Assembly (NCBI GenBank): GCA_016210115.1
Contig: JACQUW010000390.1
Location: 1-34,666, forward strand
Direction: 5' to 3'
Length of the DNA stretch: 34,666 bases
From: Deltaproteobacteria bacterium
GTDB lineage: Bacteria; Desulfobacterota; Binatia; UBA9968
Shown here piece after piece: positions 1 through 10,368 of this stretch. Within the stretch, counting starts at the first letter, position 1. Every line of letters begins with the position of its first letter. The notes under the pieces are model-generated. The model ran no database searches. It was not told the origin of the DNA and worked only from the letters and a program-made list of their open reading frames with translations. The position numbers and the translations under genes were made by a program.

Positions 1-696
1 CTGGTGGTGGAGGACGAGGCTGATATTCGTAAGCTGGTGCACTATAATCTAGCACAGGAACGCTATATGGTGCTTGAGGCGGAGGATGGGGAAAAGGCGC
101 TGAAGATGATCCACCGGGAGAGGCCGGATTTAGTCATTCTGGATCTCATGCTTCCCGGTCTTTCCGGGCTCGAGGTTTGCAAAGTCCTCTGCGATACGCC
201 TGAGACGGCGCGTGTGCCGATCCTGATGCTGACGGCGAAAGCCGGGGAAGCCGATCGGGTCGTAGGACTGGAGATGGGCGCGGACGACTATCTCGTCAAG
301 CCCTTCAGTCCGAGGGAGTTGGTCGCTCGAGTTAAAGCGATCCTGCGCAGGACGGAAAGGCCCTCTGCCGGCCCCGGGGTCGAGCTTTTTGAAAAAGGTT
401 CATTCAAGATCAATTTTACCACCTACGAGGTTTCCGTCAGGGGAAAACCCGTAAAGCTCACTCTCAAGGAGTTTGAGCTTTTGCGCTTCCTGGTCCAGAA
501 TCCAAACCGGGTTCTGACCCGGGATCAACTCCTGGATCGAGTCTGGGGCGGCGAGGTCTACGTGGATCCCCGCACCGTCGACGTCCATGTGCGACGGTTG
601 AGAAAAGCGATCGAAGAAAACGATCGCAAACCCGAATGGGTTCTGACAGTCCGGGGGGTAGGTTATAAGTTCGATGAGAGCGCCCTGGAAAAGTAA
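1..696 (+). CDS. phoB: PhoB-type response regulator, 5' end cut by window edge
   Basis: OmpR/PhoB-family response regulator that, when phosphorylated by the following kinase, would bind DNA and control phosphate-starvation genes. The reading frame is open from base 1 (L-V-V-E-D-E...), so a few N-terminal residues lie outside the window; the GTG at 4 is internal. The receiver domain shows the acidic VEDE cluster, the phospho-acceptor Asp at 142-144 (in ILDLMLPG), the conserved Thr in MLTAKA and the Lys at 298-300 (VKPF). The C-terminal winged helix covers roughly 390-690, with LTLKEFELLRFL, the recognition-helix segment DVHVRRLRKAI and the closing VRGVGYKF. It overlaps the kinase gene by 23 bp, which suggests translational coupling. 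The family is clear; the Pho assignment rests on the PhoR-like partner and the phosphate transporter downstream. Confidence 0.93.
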   Translation: MVVEDEADIRKLVHYNLAQERYMVLEAEDGEKALKMIHRERPDLVILDLMLPGLSGLEVCKVLCDTPETARVPILMLTAKAGEADRVVGLEMGADDYLVKPFSPRELVARVKAILRRTERPSAGPGVELFEKGSFKINFTTYEVSVRGKPVKLTLKEFELLRFLVQNPNRVLTRDQLLDRVWGGEVYVDPRTVDVHVRRLRKAIEENDRKPEWVLTVRGVGYKFDESALEK

Positions 697-2491
697 TCTG
701 TTCGTCCGGTTTTTTCTTTTCTATCTTGTCGGCGCCGTTGTCATCTCCATCCTGCTTCATTTTTACTCCGAGACCAGGATTCGGAATTTCTACCTCACTT
801 CGGTTTCGAACGAATTACTGGAGAAATCGAAACTGCTGGCCCGCCTGCTTCCCTCGCGAGTCGAGGGCGAAACGCTGGATCGAATCTGCCGCGATCTTGC
901 TCGCAACTCCGGTTCTAGAATCACGGTAATCGCGCTGGACGGACGGGTCCTGGGCGACTCTGATCAACCGTCCTCCTCGATGGAAAATCACGGCATCCGC
1001 CCCGAAGTGGTGGAAGCGCTTTCGGATGGGGTGGGGAGCAGTGTCCGTTATAGTGAGACCGTCAGATACGAGATGCTGTACCAGGCTTTTCTCCAGCGAG
1101 ATCAGGACATAAGCCGGATTATCCGAGTGTCGGTTCCCCTGGATACGATCGAACGCACCGTTGCGTCCATCCGTCGTGTCATCCTTATCGGGCTCCTCCT
1201 GGTATCAGCATTGGGCTTGCTCATGGCTTTCTTTTTCTCTCGGCACCTGAGGCTCAGAGTAAGGCGAATGGCGGATTTTTCCCAGCAAGTGTCTCGAGGC
1301 TGTTTTCCGAAGGGACCGATTCAGGTCACCCGAGAGGACGAACTCGGTATACTGGAAAAGAATCTAAGCCATATGAGCGATGACCTTCAGGAAAGGATGA
1401 AGGCGATCGTGGAAGAAAAGGAGAAGGTCGAATCGATTCTAAGGTGTATGACGGAGGGAGTTCTGGTCGTGGACACTCAGGGCCGTCTGATTCTCTTGAA
1501 CCAGAATGCGAGACGGATGTTCAGTCTCCCCGCGGAAGCGGAATTTGGCGGCGCTTCGTTTCTGGAGGTCTCGCGCCACCCTGAGATGAAAACTCTGATG
1601 CGAGAGGTGCTTGGCTGTGATTGCGCCAAGGAGTGTTTTGCCAAAGAGGTCGCTTTAGAAGGAAATAAATGGTTTCGGGTCAGTGCGGTGAGCCTGCAGG
1701 GCGGGGACGAAAGGCGGTTGGGTTACATTTTGGTTTTTCATGACGTGACTGAACTCAAGCGCCTGGAAACGATGCGGGCGGATTTTGTCGCCAATGTATC
1801 GCACGAGATCAGAACTCCTCTGGCCGCGATTAAGGGATATGCGGAGACCCTACTGCGTAACCCTCCGAAAGAGCCGGAGACCGCCCGGCACTTTCTTAAA
1901 GTCATCGACCGCCACTCTGAAAGGCTTGGCCGGCTAATCGACGATCTGTTGGCCATCGCTGATTTTGAGGCTGGAAAAATTGAATTGGCAAAGGAACACA
2001 TACAACCGGGTTATCTGGTGGAGCGCGTGTTGGAGATTTTTCAGGATCAGGCCAGAAACAAGAATATCACGCTGTCATCAACCGTTGACGGCGACCTGCC
2101 TTCCATCGTCGGCGATTCGGATCGCCTCCAACAACTTCTCATCAACCTGATAGACAACGCCTTAAAGTACACGCCCTCGGGCGGCCGGATCGAAATCATT
2201 GCCCGCCTGGTTTCTTCTAATAATCATCGCCCGGCTATGGTAGAGATCTCCGTAGCGGACACGGGCTGCGGCATTTCCGAAAAGGATCTTCCAAGACTAA
2301 CGGAACGTTTTTATCGGGTCGATAAGGCGCGGTCCCGAGAGCTTGGAGGGACGGGCCTTGGGCTGGCTATTGTCAAACACATCGTCCAGGCACATGAGGG
2401 GTTGTTGAAAATAGAAAGCCAGTTGCGAAAGGGAACCACAATTCGAGTTTCACTGCCAGTGAAGGACGAAGCTAGAAAGCGCCTCGGATAA
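674..2491 (+). CDS. phoR: PhoR-type membrane sensor histidine kinase
   Basis: Sensor kinase of 605 residues, partner of the upstream regulator. Order of parts: TM helix at about residues 10-30; periplasmic sensor of about 135 residues; second TM at about 165-190 (VILIGLLLVSALGLL); HAMP linker; PAS domain at about 255-360 (ILRCMTEGVLVVD); HisKA with the phospho-acceptor His377 in VSHEIRTPL; and HATPase_c with N-box DNALKYTPSGG, G1 DTGCGIS and G2 GGTGLGLAIVKHI. All catalytic motifs are intact. The periplasmic part is larger than in E. coli PhoR and resembles the longer PhoR/PnpS type of Firmicutes and deltaproteobacteria. The ATG at 674 lies inside the end of phoB. No PstSCAB genes are in the window, so how the signal is sensed is unknown. 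Confidence 0.92.
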   Translation: MRAPWKSNLFVRFFLFYLVGAVVISILLHFYSETRIRNFYLTSVSNELLEKSKLLARLLPSRVEGETLDRICRDLARNSGSRITVIALDGRVLGDSDQPSSSMENHGIRPEVVEALSDGVGSSVRYSETVRYEMLYQAFLQRDQDISRIIRVSVPLDTIERTVASIRRVILIGLLLVSALGLLMAFFFSRHLRLRVRRMADFSQQVSRGCFPKGPIQVTREDELGILEKNLSHMSDDLQERMKAIVEEKEKVESILRCMTEGVLVVDTQGRLILLNQNARRMFSLPAEAEFGGASFLEVSRHPEMKTLMREVLGCDCAKECFAKEVALEGNKWFRVSAVSLQGGDERRLGYILVFHDVTELKRLETMRADFVANVSHEIRTPLAAIKGYAETLLRNPPKEPETARHFLKVIDRHSERLGRLIDDLLAIADFEAGKIELAKEHIQPGYLVERVLEIFQDQARNKNITLSSTVDGDLPSIVGDSDRLQQLLINLIDNALKYTPSGGRIEIIARLVSSNNHRPAMVEISVADTGCGISEKDLPRLTERFYRVDKARSRELGGTGLGLAIVKHIVQAHEGLLKIESQLRKGTTIRVSLPVKDEARKRLG

Positions 2492-2827
2492 TCACCGCCA
2501 AACACCTGCATCAAAGGCTCTTCCCCTCCCGGATTCCCGGAAAGCATGTCCTGAGCATGGTCGAAGAGCGATTCCCTCAGGGGCAGCCCTTCCGCTCGCA
2601 GCCGATGGGCCAATGCCTCGAGGCCCCGAGTCGTTATTGCCCGGTCTATGCCGCCCAGAACCTACACGGTTCTACGTCTGCGACCTCCAGGCCTGCTCCT
2701 TCGGTCACAGCTTAATGGTCAAGCGTGATCCTAATGATGCTGAATATTCTCCCGATTCCTTGACAATCTGTTTTCTTCGCTGATAGTTTACACGCGCCCA
2801 GAGAGGAAAAGGATCGAGGAAGAACTT
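2492..2827. other. Intergenic stretch between phoR and the DUF47 gene
   Basis: I find no convincing gene in these 336 bp: the minus-strand frame covering the left part has no recognisable protein or ribosome site. The right end contains the candidate promoter listed separately. No clear Pho box (two CTGTCA-like half sites 11 bp apart) was visible by eye. Confidence 0.5.
2760..2788 (+). promoter_or_regulatory. Candidate sigma70 promoter for the phosphate transport pair
   Basis: TTGACA (2760-2765) is a perfect -35 hexamer. It is followed at 16 bp by GATAGT (2782-2787, 4 of 6 matches to TATAAT). It lies about 40 bp upstream of the DUF47 start codon, a sensible position for the promoter of the DUF47-PiT pair. 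This is by-eye evidence only. Confidence 0.4.
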
Positions 2828-3442
2828 ATGTTCAAATTCAATCCGCACCGGGAGAAGTTTTTCGACCTTTTTAAGGAAGCGGCGGAAAACGCGCTTGCGG
2901 GGGCCCGTGCTCTGAAAGAGATGTTTGAGACATACGACAATCCCCAGGAGTCCTGGAAAAAGATCAAGGATCTGGAGCACGAGGGAGACCGGGTAACCCA
3001 TCGCACCATTCGGATGCTGAACCAGACTTTCCTCACTCCCATTGACGCAGAGGACATCCACGCGCTCTCGACCGCGCTGGACAACGTCATGGATGCCATC
3101 GAGGCTGCTGCCTCGCGAATGGTCCTGTACAAGATAGACAAGGTATCCCCTGAAGCCCTGGAGTTGTGCGAGATCATCGTCACATCCACAGAGCAGATGG
3201 CCAAGGCCATCTCCCATTTGCCGAAACTGGATGAAATGGACGACTACTGCATCGAAATCAACCGTTTAGAGAACGCGGCGGATGACATTTATCGGAAAGC
3301 CATCGGGGATCTTTTTAATGAGGAACGGCCTCCCTTGGAAGTGATCAAGTGGCGGGACGTGTTCGAGATCCTGGAGTCGGCGACCGACCGGTGCGAAGAT
3401 GTGGCGAACATACTCGAGAGCATCGGGTTGAAGCACAGCTGA
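2828..3442 (+). CDS. DUF47 / PhoU-like phosphate transport regulator
   Basis: Cytoplasmic all-helical protein of 204 residues belonging to the DUF47/TIGR00153 family, distant relatives of PhoU. Members usually sit directly upstream of PiT-type phosphate transporters and are thought to modulate them. Characteristic segments are the opening FKFNPHREKFFDLF, LEHEGDRVTHRTI (the metal-binding E-x-x-x-D style helix) and DAEDIHALSTALDNVMDAIE. A purine-rich ribosome site (GAGGAAG) precedes the ATG. The PiT gene begins 17 bp after its stop, so the two are almost certainly co-transcribed. Length is normal for the family. Confidence 0.9.
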   Translation: MFKFNPHREKFFDLFKEAAENALAGARALKEMFETYDNPQESWKKIKDLEHEGDRVTHRTIRMLNQTFLTPIDAEDIHALSTALDNVMDAIEAAASRMVLYKIDKVSPEALELCEIIVTSTEQMAKAISHLPKLDEMDDYCIEINRLENAADDIYRKAIGDLFNEERPPLEVIKWRDVFEILESATDRCEDVANILESIGLKHS

Positions 3443-3459
3443 TCTCCCAGGAGCCTTCA

Positions 3460-4455
3460 GTGACTGATTTGATTCCCGTCAGTTTCGTTATTCTTCTCGT
3501 TTTAGGTGCGGAGTTCGTCAACGGCTGGACCGATGCTCCGAATTCGATTGCGACGGTCGTCTCAACACGAGTCCTGTCGCCGTTTCAGGCCCTGGCGATG
3601 GCCACCGTGCTCAACGCTCTTGGCGCCATGTCCGGCACAGCCGTCGCCGCAACCATCGGCAAGGGAATTGTCCAGAGCGACGTTATAAATCTGGCAACCG
3701 TGGCCGCGGCCATGGTCGGAATAATCTTCTTTAGCACCCTTGCCTGGTATTACGGGCTTCCCACGAGCGAAAGCCATGCTTTGGTGGCTGGACTCACCGG
3801 GGCGGCTTTAGCCAAGGCTGGGCCTTCAGCGGTTCTATGGGAAGGATGGAGCAAGGTCGGCATCGGCCTTCTTTTTTCCACTTTCCTGGGTTTCTTTGGC
3901 GGACTCGCCATAATGGGGAGCCTTTACCGCCTGCTCGGAAACACTCCACCAGGAACCGTGCGGCGATATTTCGGCCGGCTGCAGATTCTATCGGCGGCCT
4001 TTATGGCCTTCAGCCATGGCTCCAACGACGGACAAAAGTTTATCGGTGCCTTCGCCCTCACGCTGCTCCTGGGGGGCGTGTTCCCGGAATTCCACATTCC
4101 TTTCTGGGTGATTATTCTCTGCGCTCTCACGATGGCCATCGGAACGGCCATCGGCGGCTGGCGCATCGTTCGAACCATGGGGATCAAAATCACGCGGCTG
4201 GAGCCGGTGCACGGATTTGCCGCGGAGACTGGCGCGGCGATGACGATCGAGCTTGCCTCCCGTCTTGGGATTCCGCTCAGCACGACTCACACGATCAGTA
4301 CGACGATCATGGGCGTGGGAGCGATTCGGCGCCTTTCGGCAGTGCGATGGGGCGTTACGCTGGAGATTGTGAGCGCGTGGATTCTAACTTTTCCCGTCTG
4401 TGGCGCGATTGGCTGGCTGGTCACCAAAGTGTGGATGCTGTTAACATCGGGTTAG
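3460..4455 (+). CDS. pit: PiT-family inorganic phosphate transporter
   Basis: Low-affinity inorganic phosphate permease of the inner membrane, 331 residues with about ten hydrophobic segments. The two inverted family signatures are visible: NGWTDAPNSIATVVSTR near the N-terminus and FSHGSNDGQKFIGAFAL in the second half, followed by LGIPLSTTHTISTTIMG. I chose GTG 3460 because it has AGGAG six bases upstream and follows the DUF47 stop closely. The frame is open further upstream to a GTG at 3349, but that would overlap DUF47 by 94 bp. The stop codon interlocks with that of the convergent mmdA gene in the 4-bp sequence TTAG. Confidence 0.9.
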   Translation: MTDLIPVSFVILLVLGAEFVNGWTDAPNSIATVVSTRVLSPFQALAMATVLNALGAMSGTAVAATIGKGIVQSDVINLATVAAAMVGIIFFSTLAWYYGLPTSESHALVAGLTGAALAKAGPSAVLWEGWSKVGIGLLFSTFLGFFGGLAIMGSLYRLLGNTPPGTVRRYFGRLQILSAAFMAFSHGSNDGQKFIGAFALTLLLGGVFPEFHIPFWVIILCALTMAIGTAIGGWRIVRTMGIKITRLEPVHGFAAETGAAMTIELASRLGIPLSTTHTISTTIMGVGAIRRLSAVRWGVTLEIVSAWILTFPVCGAIGWLVTKVWMLLTSG

Positions 4456-5993
4456 ACCGGCATGACGCCATGCTTTTTTCGTGGTCTCGCCTCTTTTTTC
4501 CCTTTCAGGATCTCGAGCGCTTGAATCAGACGCTGCCGGGTCTCAGCCGGATGGATCACGCCCTGAGCAAACTGTTTTGACAAGGCTTCAAAGGGACCGC
4601 TGAATCGGGCGGCGTACTCTTCCATCTTCTCTCGTCTGGTTCGCTCAGGATCATCGGACTGCTCGATCTCTTTCCGATAGAGCACATTGACGGCTCCTCC
4701 GCCTCCCATAACCGCCAGTTCAACGCCGGGCCAGACAAAAAGCTGGTCCGCTCCCATTTCCCTCGTGCACATGGCCTGTTTGGCCCCTCCGTAACCCTTG
4801 CGCAAGAAGATCGTGATCTTGGGCGTCGTTGCCTCCGCATACGCATAGAGAAGCTTTGCCCCGTGCCTGATGATTCCTTTTTCCTCTTGCTGTTTGCCAG
4901 GAAAAAATCCAGGCACATCCACGAGCGTGACGACGGGAATATTGAAGGCATCACAGAAGCGGATGAAGCGCGCGCCTTTGTCCGAGGCGTCCACGTCTAA
5001 ACTGCCGGCCAGAAACATGGGTTGGTTGGCGACGAAGCCCACGGGAGAGCCGTCGAGTCTCGCGAATCCGATCACGAGATTGCGCGCGAATTTGGCCTTG
5101 AGCTCGAGGAAATCGCCGTCGTCGACGAGCGTCTTGATCAACTTAATTACGTCATATGCTTTGCGAATGTCTTCGGGAACGATCGCCTCGATGTTGCCGG
5201 CGCGGGGCGGTTGTGGGTCGGCGCGGGGCGGCGCGGAGTCATAACTCGACGGAAGAAAACCCAGCAGCCGGCGTATCGTAGCGAGGCACTCCGCATCGTT
5301 TCTCACTATCAGATCGGCGACGCCGGAAACCTCCGAATGCACCTTACCGCCCCCAAGCTCTTCCATGCTGATCTGTTCGCCGAGAACCTCCTTGATGACG
5401 GCAGGTCCGGTGATGAACATCTGGCTGCTTCCCTGAACCATGATGACGAAGTCGGTGAGAGCCGGCGAGTAGGAGGCGACACCGATGCAGGGGCCCATAA
5501 TCGCGGAGATCTGGGGAATGACCCCTGACGCGATGCTGTTTTCGAAGAAGATTTTTCCTATGGCGGTGGTTACGGAAAGCCCCTCCTGGATTCGGGCTCC
5601 TGGAGAGTCGTAGAGTCCGATCAGGGGGAGCCCTAAATTGCGAGCCGCTTGAATGACGTAGGCAATCTTCTCAGCATGGGCACTGCCAACGGTTCCCGCG
5701 AGGATGCTGCGGTCTTGAGCGAATAAATAGACCGGCCTGCCGGCAATCTTGCCGTAGCCGGCGACCACCCCGTCGGTCGGTTGTTTCTTTTCTTCCATGC
5801 CGAAATCCCTCGACTGGGTTTCGGCCAGCATAAACTCTTCGACAAAGCTTCCGGGATCGAGCAGGCGCTCTATCCGTTCTCGGGCGGTGAGTTTTCCCTC
5901 GCTCCGTTGTTTCTCCGCGGCTTTGGGTTCTCCCTCGAGGGCCCGCTTCTTAATCTCAGCGAGTTTTTTGAGGAGATCTTCCCGTGTCGGCAT
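4452..5993 (-). CDS. mmdA: Methylmalonyl-CoA decarboxylase-type carboxyltransferase, alpha subunit
   Basis: Carboxyltransferase of 513 residues from the acyl-CoA carboxylase beta / MmdA family. It moves CO2 from an acyl-CoA (probably (S)-methylmalonyl-CoA) to carrier-bound biotin. Crotonase-fold signatures include GARIQEGLSV, MGPCIGVASYSPALTDFV in the N half, and DVPGFFPGKQQEEKGIIRHGAKLLYAYAEA with KGYGGAKQAM in the C half, where the two oxyanion holes lie. Alone it could equally be a propionyl-CoA carboxylase beta subunit. The adjacent Na+-pump beta subunit, gamma peptide and biotin carrier, with no biotin carboxylase, favour a Na+-translocating decarboxylase. It is the last gene of a four-gene minus-strand operon, 18 bp after the beta-subunit gene, and ends interlocked with the PiT stop. 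Confidence 0.88.
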   Translation of the reverse strand: MPTREDLLKKLAEIKKRALEGEPKAAEKQRSEGKLTARERIERLLDPGSFVEEFMLAETQSRDFGMEEKKQPTDGVVAGYGKIAGRPVYLFAQDRSILAGTVGSAHAEKIAYVIQAARNLGLPLIGLYDSPGARIQEGLSVTTAIGKIFFENSIASGVIPQISAIMGPCIGVASYSPALTDFVIMVQGSSQMFITGPAVIKEVLGEQISMEELGGGKVHSEVSGVADLIVRNDAECLATIRRLLGFLPSSYDSAPPRADPQPPRAGNIEAIVPEDIRKAYDVIKLIKTLVDDGDFLELKAKFARNLVIGFARLDGSPVGFVANQPMFLAGSLDVDASDKGARFIRFCDAFNIPVVTLVDVPGFFPGKQQEEKGIIRHGAKLLYAYAEATTPKITIFLRKGYGGAKQAMCTREMGADQLFVWPGVELAVMGGGGAVNVLYRKEIEQSDDPERTRREKMEEYAARFSGPFEALSKQFAQGVIHPAETRQRLIQALEILKGKKEARPRKKHGVMPV

Positions 5994-6011
5994 CCATTTC
6001 TCCGGAAGGAA

Positions 6012-7151
6012 CTACACGATTCCCATTCCCTTGAGTACGGAGAGCATGATTGCGGCAGCGATGACAGAGCCGATCTGTCCTCCGGCATTCGCGCTCATCG
6101 CGTGCATGAGGAGATGGCTCTTCTTGTTGTACTTCTGGCCTTCAGCCTGGACGACCCTGGCCGACATTGGAAAGGCGGAGATCCCGGCGGCTCCGATGAG
6201 CGGATTGACCTTGCCTCCGGTGAGCACACACATCAGCTTTCCAAAAAGGACGCCCATCACGGTGTCCAGGCCGATAGCGACCAGTCCCAGAATCAGGACC
6301 ATCATCGTCTCAACCCGCAGGAATTTATTCGCCTCCATCGTAGCCCCGATGGAAAGCCCCAGGAGAAGAGTGACGATATTGGTGATCTCATTTTCAGAGG
6401 CGTGCTTGAGTCTTTCGACGACGCCGGACTCCTTCATCAGATTCCCCAGCATGACCATGCCGATAAGCGGCGTTCCCAACGGCGCTATAATGGAGGCTAC
6501 GACGGTGACGACCACCGGAAAAAGAATTTTCGTGGTTTTTGAAACCGGTTGCTTTACGGTCCCCATCACGATCTTTTTTTCCTTGTCTGTCGTCAGCAGG
6601 CGCATGATCGGGGGTTGAATGAGCGGGACCAGAGACATGTACGAGTATGCCGCCACAGAAACGGCCCCAAGCAGGTGCGGGGCATATTTCGACGTCACAT
6701 AGATGGAGGTTGGACCGTCGCACGCGCCGATAATCCCAATAGCGACAGCCTCAAGCTTGTCGAACCCTAAAGCCAACGCAAGGAGCAGCGTGAGGAAAAT
6801 GCCGAACTGGCCGGCGGCTCCGAGCAGGATAATCTTGGGATTCTCCATCAGCGGCTGAAAGTCGGTCATCGCTCCGATGCCAACAAAGATCAGGATTGGA
6901 AAGATCTCCGTCAGCACGCCGGTATCATAAAAGAAGCGCAGCACACCGTCTTGTTCCATCAGCCCTGCCAGAGGAATGTTGACCAGAATGGCTCCGAAGC
7001 CGATAGGGAGGAGCAGCAACGGCTCAAAGCCTTTTCGGATTCCTAAGTAAAGGAGCAGAGAACCAATCAGAATCATCACAACCTGGCCGAGCTCGAGATG
7101 AGAGATGCCCAGTAGAAGACCCTGAAGTCCGGAGGCGAGCGCAGATTCCAC
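6012..7151 (-). CDS. mmdB: Sodium-pumping decarboxylase beta subunit (membrane channel)
   Basis: Integral membrane protein of 379 residues, about ten TM segments, of the OadB/GcdB/MmdB family. It decarboxylates carboxybiotin and uses the energy to export Na+. Signatures are the catalytic/Na+-binding loop ACDGPTSIYVTSKYAP with its conserved Asp, the downstream SYMSLVPLIQPPIMRLL, and GATMEANKFLRVET near the C-terminal third. The GTG start at 7151 is preceded by AGGAG with six-base spacing; that site overlaps the stop codon of the small gamma gene, so the two genes are translationally linked. The family is unmistakable. The substrate of the whole complex (methylmalonyl-CoA, oxaloacetate or glutaconyl-CoA) is set by the alpha subunit. 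Confidence 0.93.
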   Translation of the reverse strand: MESALASGLQGLLLGISHLELGQVVMILIGSLLLYLGIRKGFEPLLLLPIGFGAILVNIPLAGLMEQDGVLRFFYDTGVLTEIFPILIFVGIGAMTDFQPLMENPKIILLGAAGQFGIFLTLLLALALGFDKLEAVAIGIIGACDGPTSIYVTSKYAPHLLGAVSVAAYSYMSLVPLIQPPIMRLLTTDKEKKIVMGTVKQPVSKTTKILFPVVVTVVASIIAPLGTPLIGMVMLGNLMKESGVVERLKHASENEITNIVTLLLGLSIGATMEANKFLRVETMMVLILGLVAIGLDTVMGVLFGKLMCVLTGGKVNPLIGAAGISAFPMSARVVQAEGQKYNKKSHLLMHAMSANAGGQIGSVIAAAIMLSVLKGMGIV

Positions 7152-7160
7152 TTTTTTCTC

Positions 7161-7304
7161 CTAATTTTTCGCGGCGGCTTTTGCCTGAATTGCGGGAAAG
7201 AGTTTTTTCAGAACAAGAACGACCAAGCTCAGAACCCACAGGACAAGCATCGTCCCTCCCATGCCGATTAAGGCAAGAGTCCAGCCAAACGTCCACGTAT
7301 CCAT
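7161..7304 (-). CDS. Small OadG/MmdD-like gamma/delta subunit, 47 residues
   Basis: Short gene found by reading the gap between the beta subunit and the biotin carrier. It runs from ATG (7304-7302) to TAG (7163-7161). It encodes a single N-terminal TM helix (about residues 10-33, LIGMGGTMLVLWVLSLVVLV) and a short Lys/Ala-rich tail ending KAAAKN. This is the shape of the OadG/PCC-like gamma subunit that anchors and assembles the pump; the Met-Gly-Gly opening of the helix matches that family. AAGGAG lies eight bases upstream. The tail is much shorter than in oxaloacetate decarboxylase gamma subunits and lacks a visible zinc-binding His/Cys tail. Position between carrier and beta subunit supports the assignment. 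Confidence 0.82.
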   Translation of the reverse strand: MDTWTFGWTLALIGMGGTMLVLWVLSLVVLVLKKLFPAIQAKAAAKN

Positions 7305-7340
7305 TGATAGTTCTCCTTGGAGAGGTGAAAGGAAGGGAGT

Positions 7341-7556
7341 TTAGTCAATTTCGGCGAGGGCCTGCTCGGCCTCGACCGCCTGCCCAGGTGAGACTTTGAT
7401 TTCTTTTAGAACTCCGGAGATCGGCGCCACAACGGGAATCTCCATTTTCATGGCTTCCATGACAATTAAGACTTCGTCCTCCTCCACTTGGTCACCGACG
7501 TTCTTCTCGATCTTCAAGATCTTTCCCACCATAGGTGCAGTCACAGTTGTTGCCAC
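7341..7556 (-). CDS. mmdC: Stand-alone biotinyl carrier protein
   Basis: Minimal biotin carrier of 71 residues consisting of little more than the biotinyl/lipoyl fold. It carries CO2 from the alpha-subunit active site to the membrane beta subunit. The biotinylation motif VMEAMKMEI is complete, with the acceptor Lys37. The symmetric glycines (APMVGKI, SGVLKEI) expected around the hammerhead fold are present. GTG 7556 is the start because a perfect AGGAGG sits six bases upstream. The long proline/alanine linker typical of many carriers is absent, so it must dock directly rather than swing on a tether. It is the first gene of the minus-strand operon. Confidence 0.92.
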   Translation of the reverse strand: MATTVTAPMVGKILKIEKNVGDQVEEDEVLIVMEAMKMEIPVVAPISGVLKEIKVSPGQAVEAEQALAEID

Positions 7557-7891
7557 GGCAAACCTCCTTTGTAAGTTAGAGTGTCAAGTCTCGAGTTTCG
7601 ACTTGAGCCACAACTTCAAACCGGAAACCAGAAACTTGTTATGCCATTTAGTAAACTTTCCATCCGATTGTCAACCAGAAGCCGTGCGGTCTCTGCCGTT
7701 CGGACACCAGCCCGCAACCAGATTGACAAATGGTGCGGATCGTAGGTAAGCTTGCAGCGTCTTGTCAGGGTCCTTTTACCGGAGAGCGCGCCGAGAGTCC
7801 GTTATGGCTTCGGGCTCTTTCGAGTCCTGCCCTTCCGTATGAGGTTATCCGAGCAAAGTCGCGTCCCTGTATTCAAACAAGGAGGTCCAAG
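7557..7891. promoter_or_regulatory. Divergent intergenic region between the decarboxylase operon and the RRM gene
   Basis: This 335-bp stretch between divergently transcribed genes must hold both promoters. I see no gene in it: the frame that extends the RRM protein upstream has no family match and is skipped by the strong ribosome site at 7880-7885. An inverted repeat TCAAGTC (7584-7590) / GACTTGA (7600-7606) with a 9-base loop lies 27 bp upstream of the biotin-carrier start. It would sit in that operon's 5' leader or act as an operator. Confidence 0.35.

Positions 7892-10368
<2,477 letters not shown>

Noticed and set aside
5781..6618. Two long plus-strand open frames over the decarboxylase genes
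   Set aside because: They are antisense shadows of mmdA and the beta subunit, with no ribosome site and His/Asp/Ser-rich composition typical of reversed GC-rich genes.
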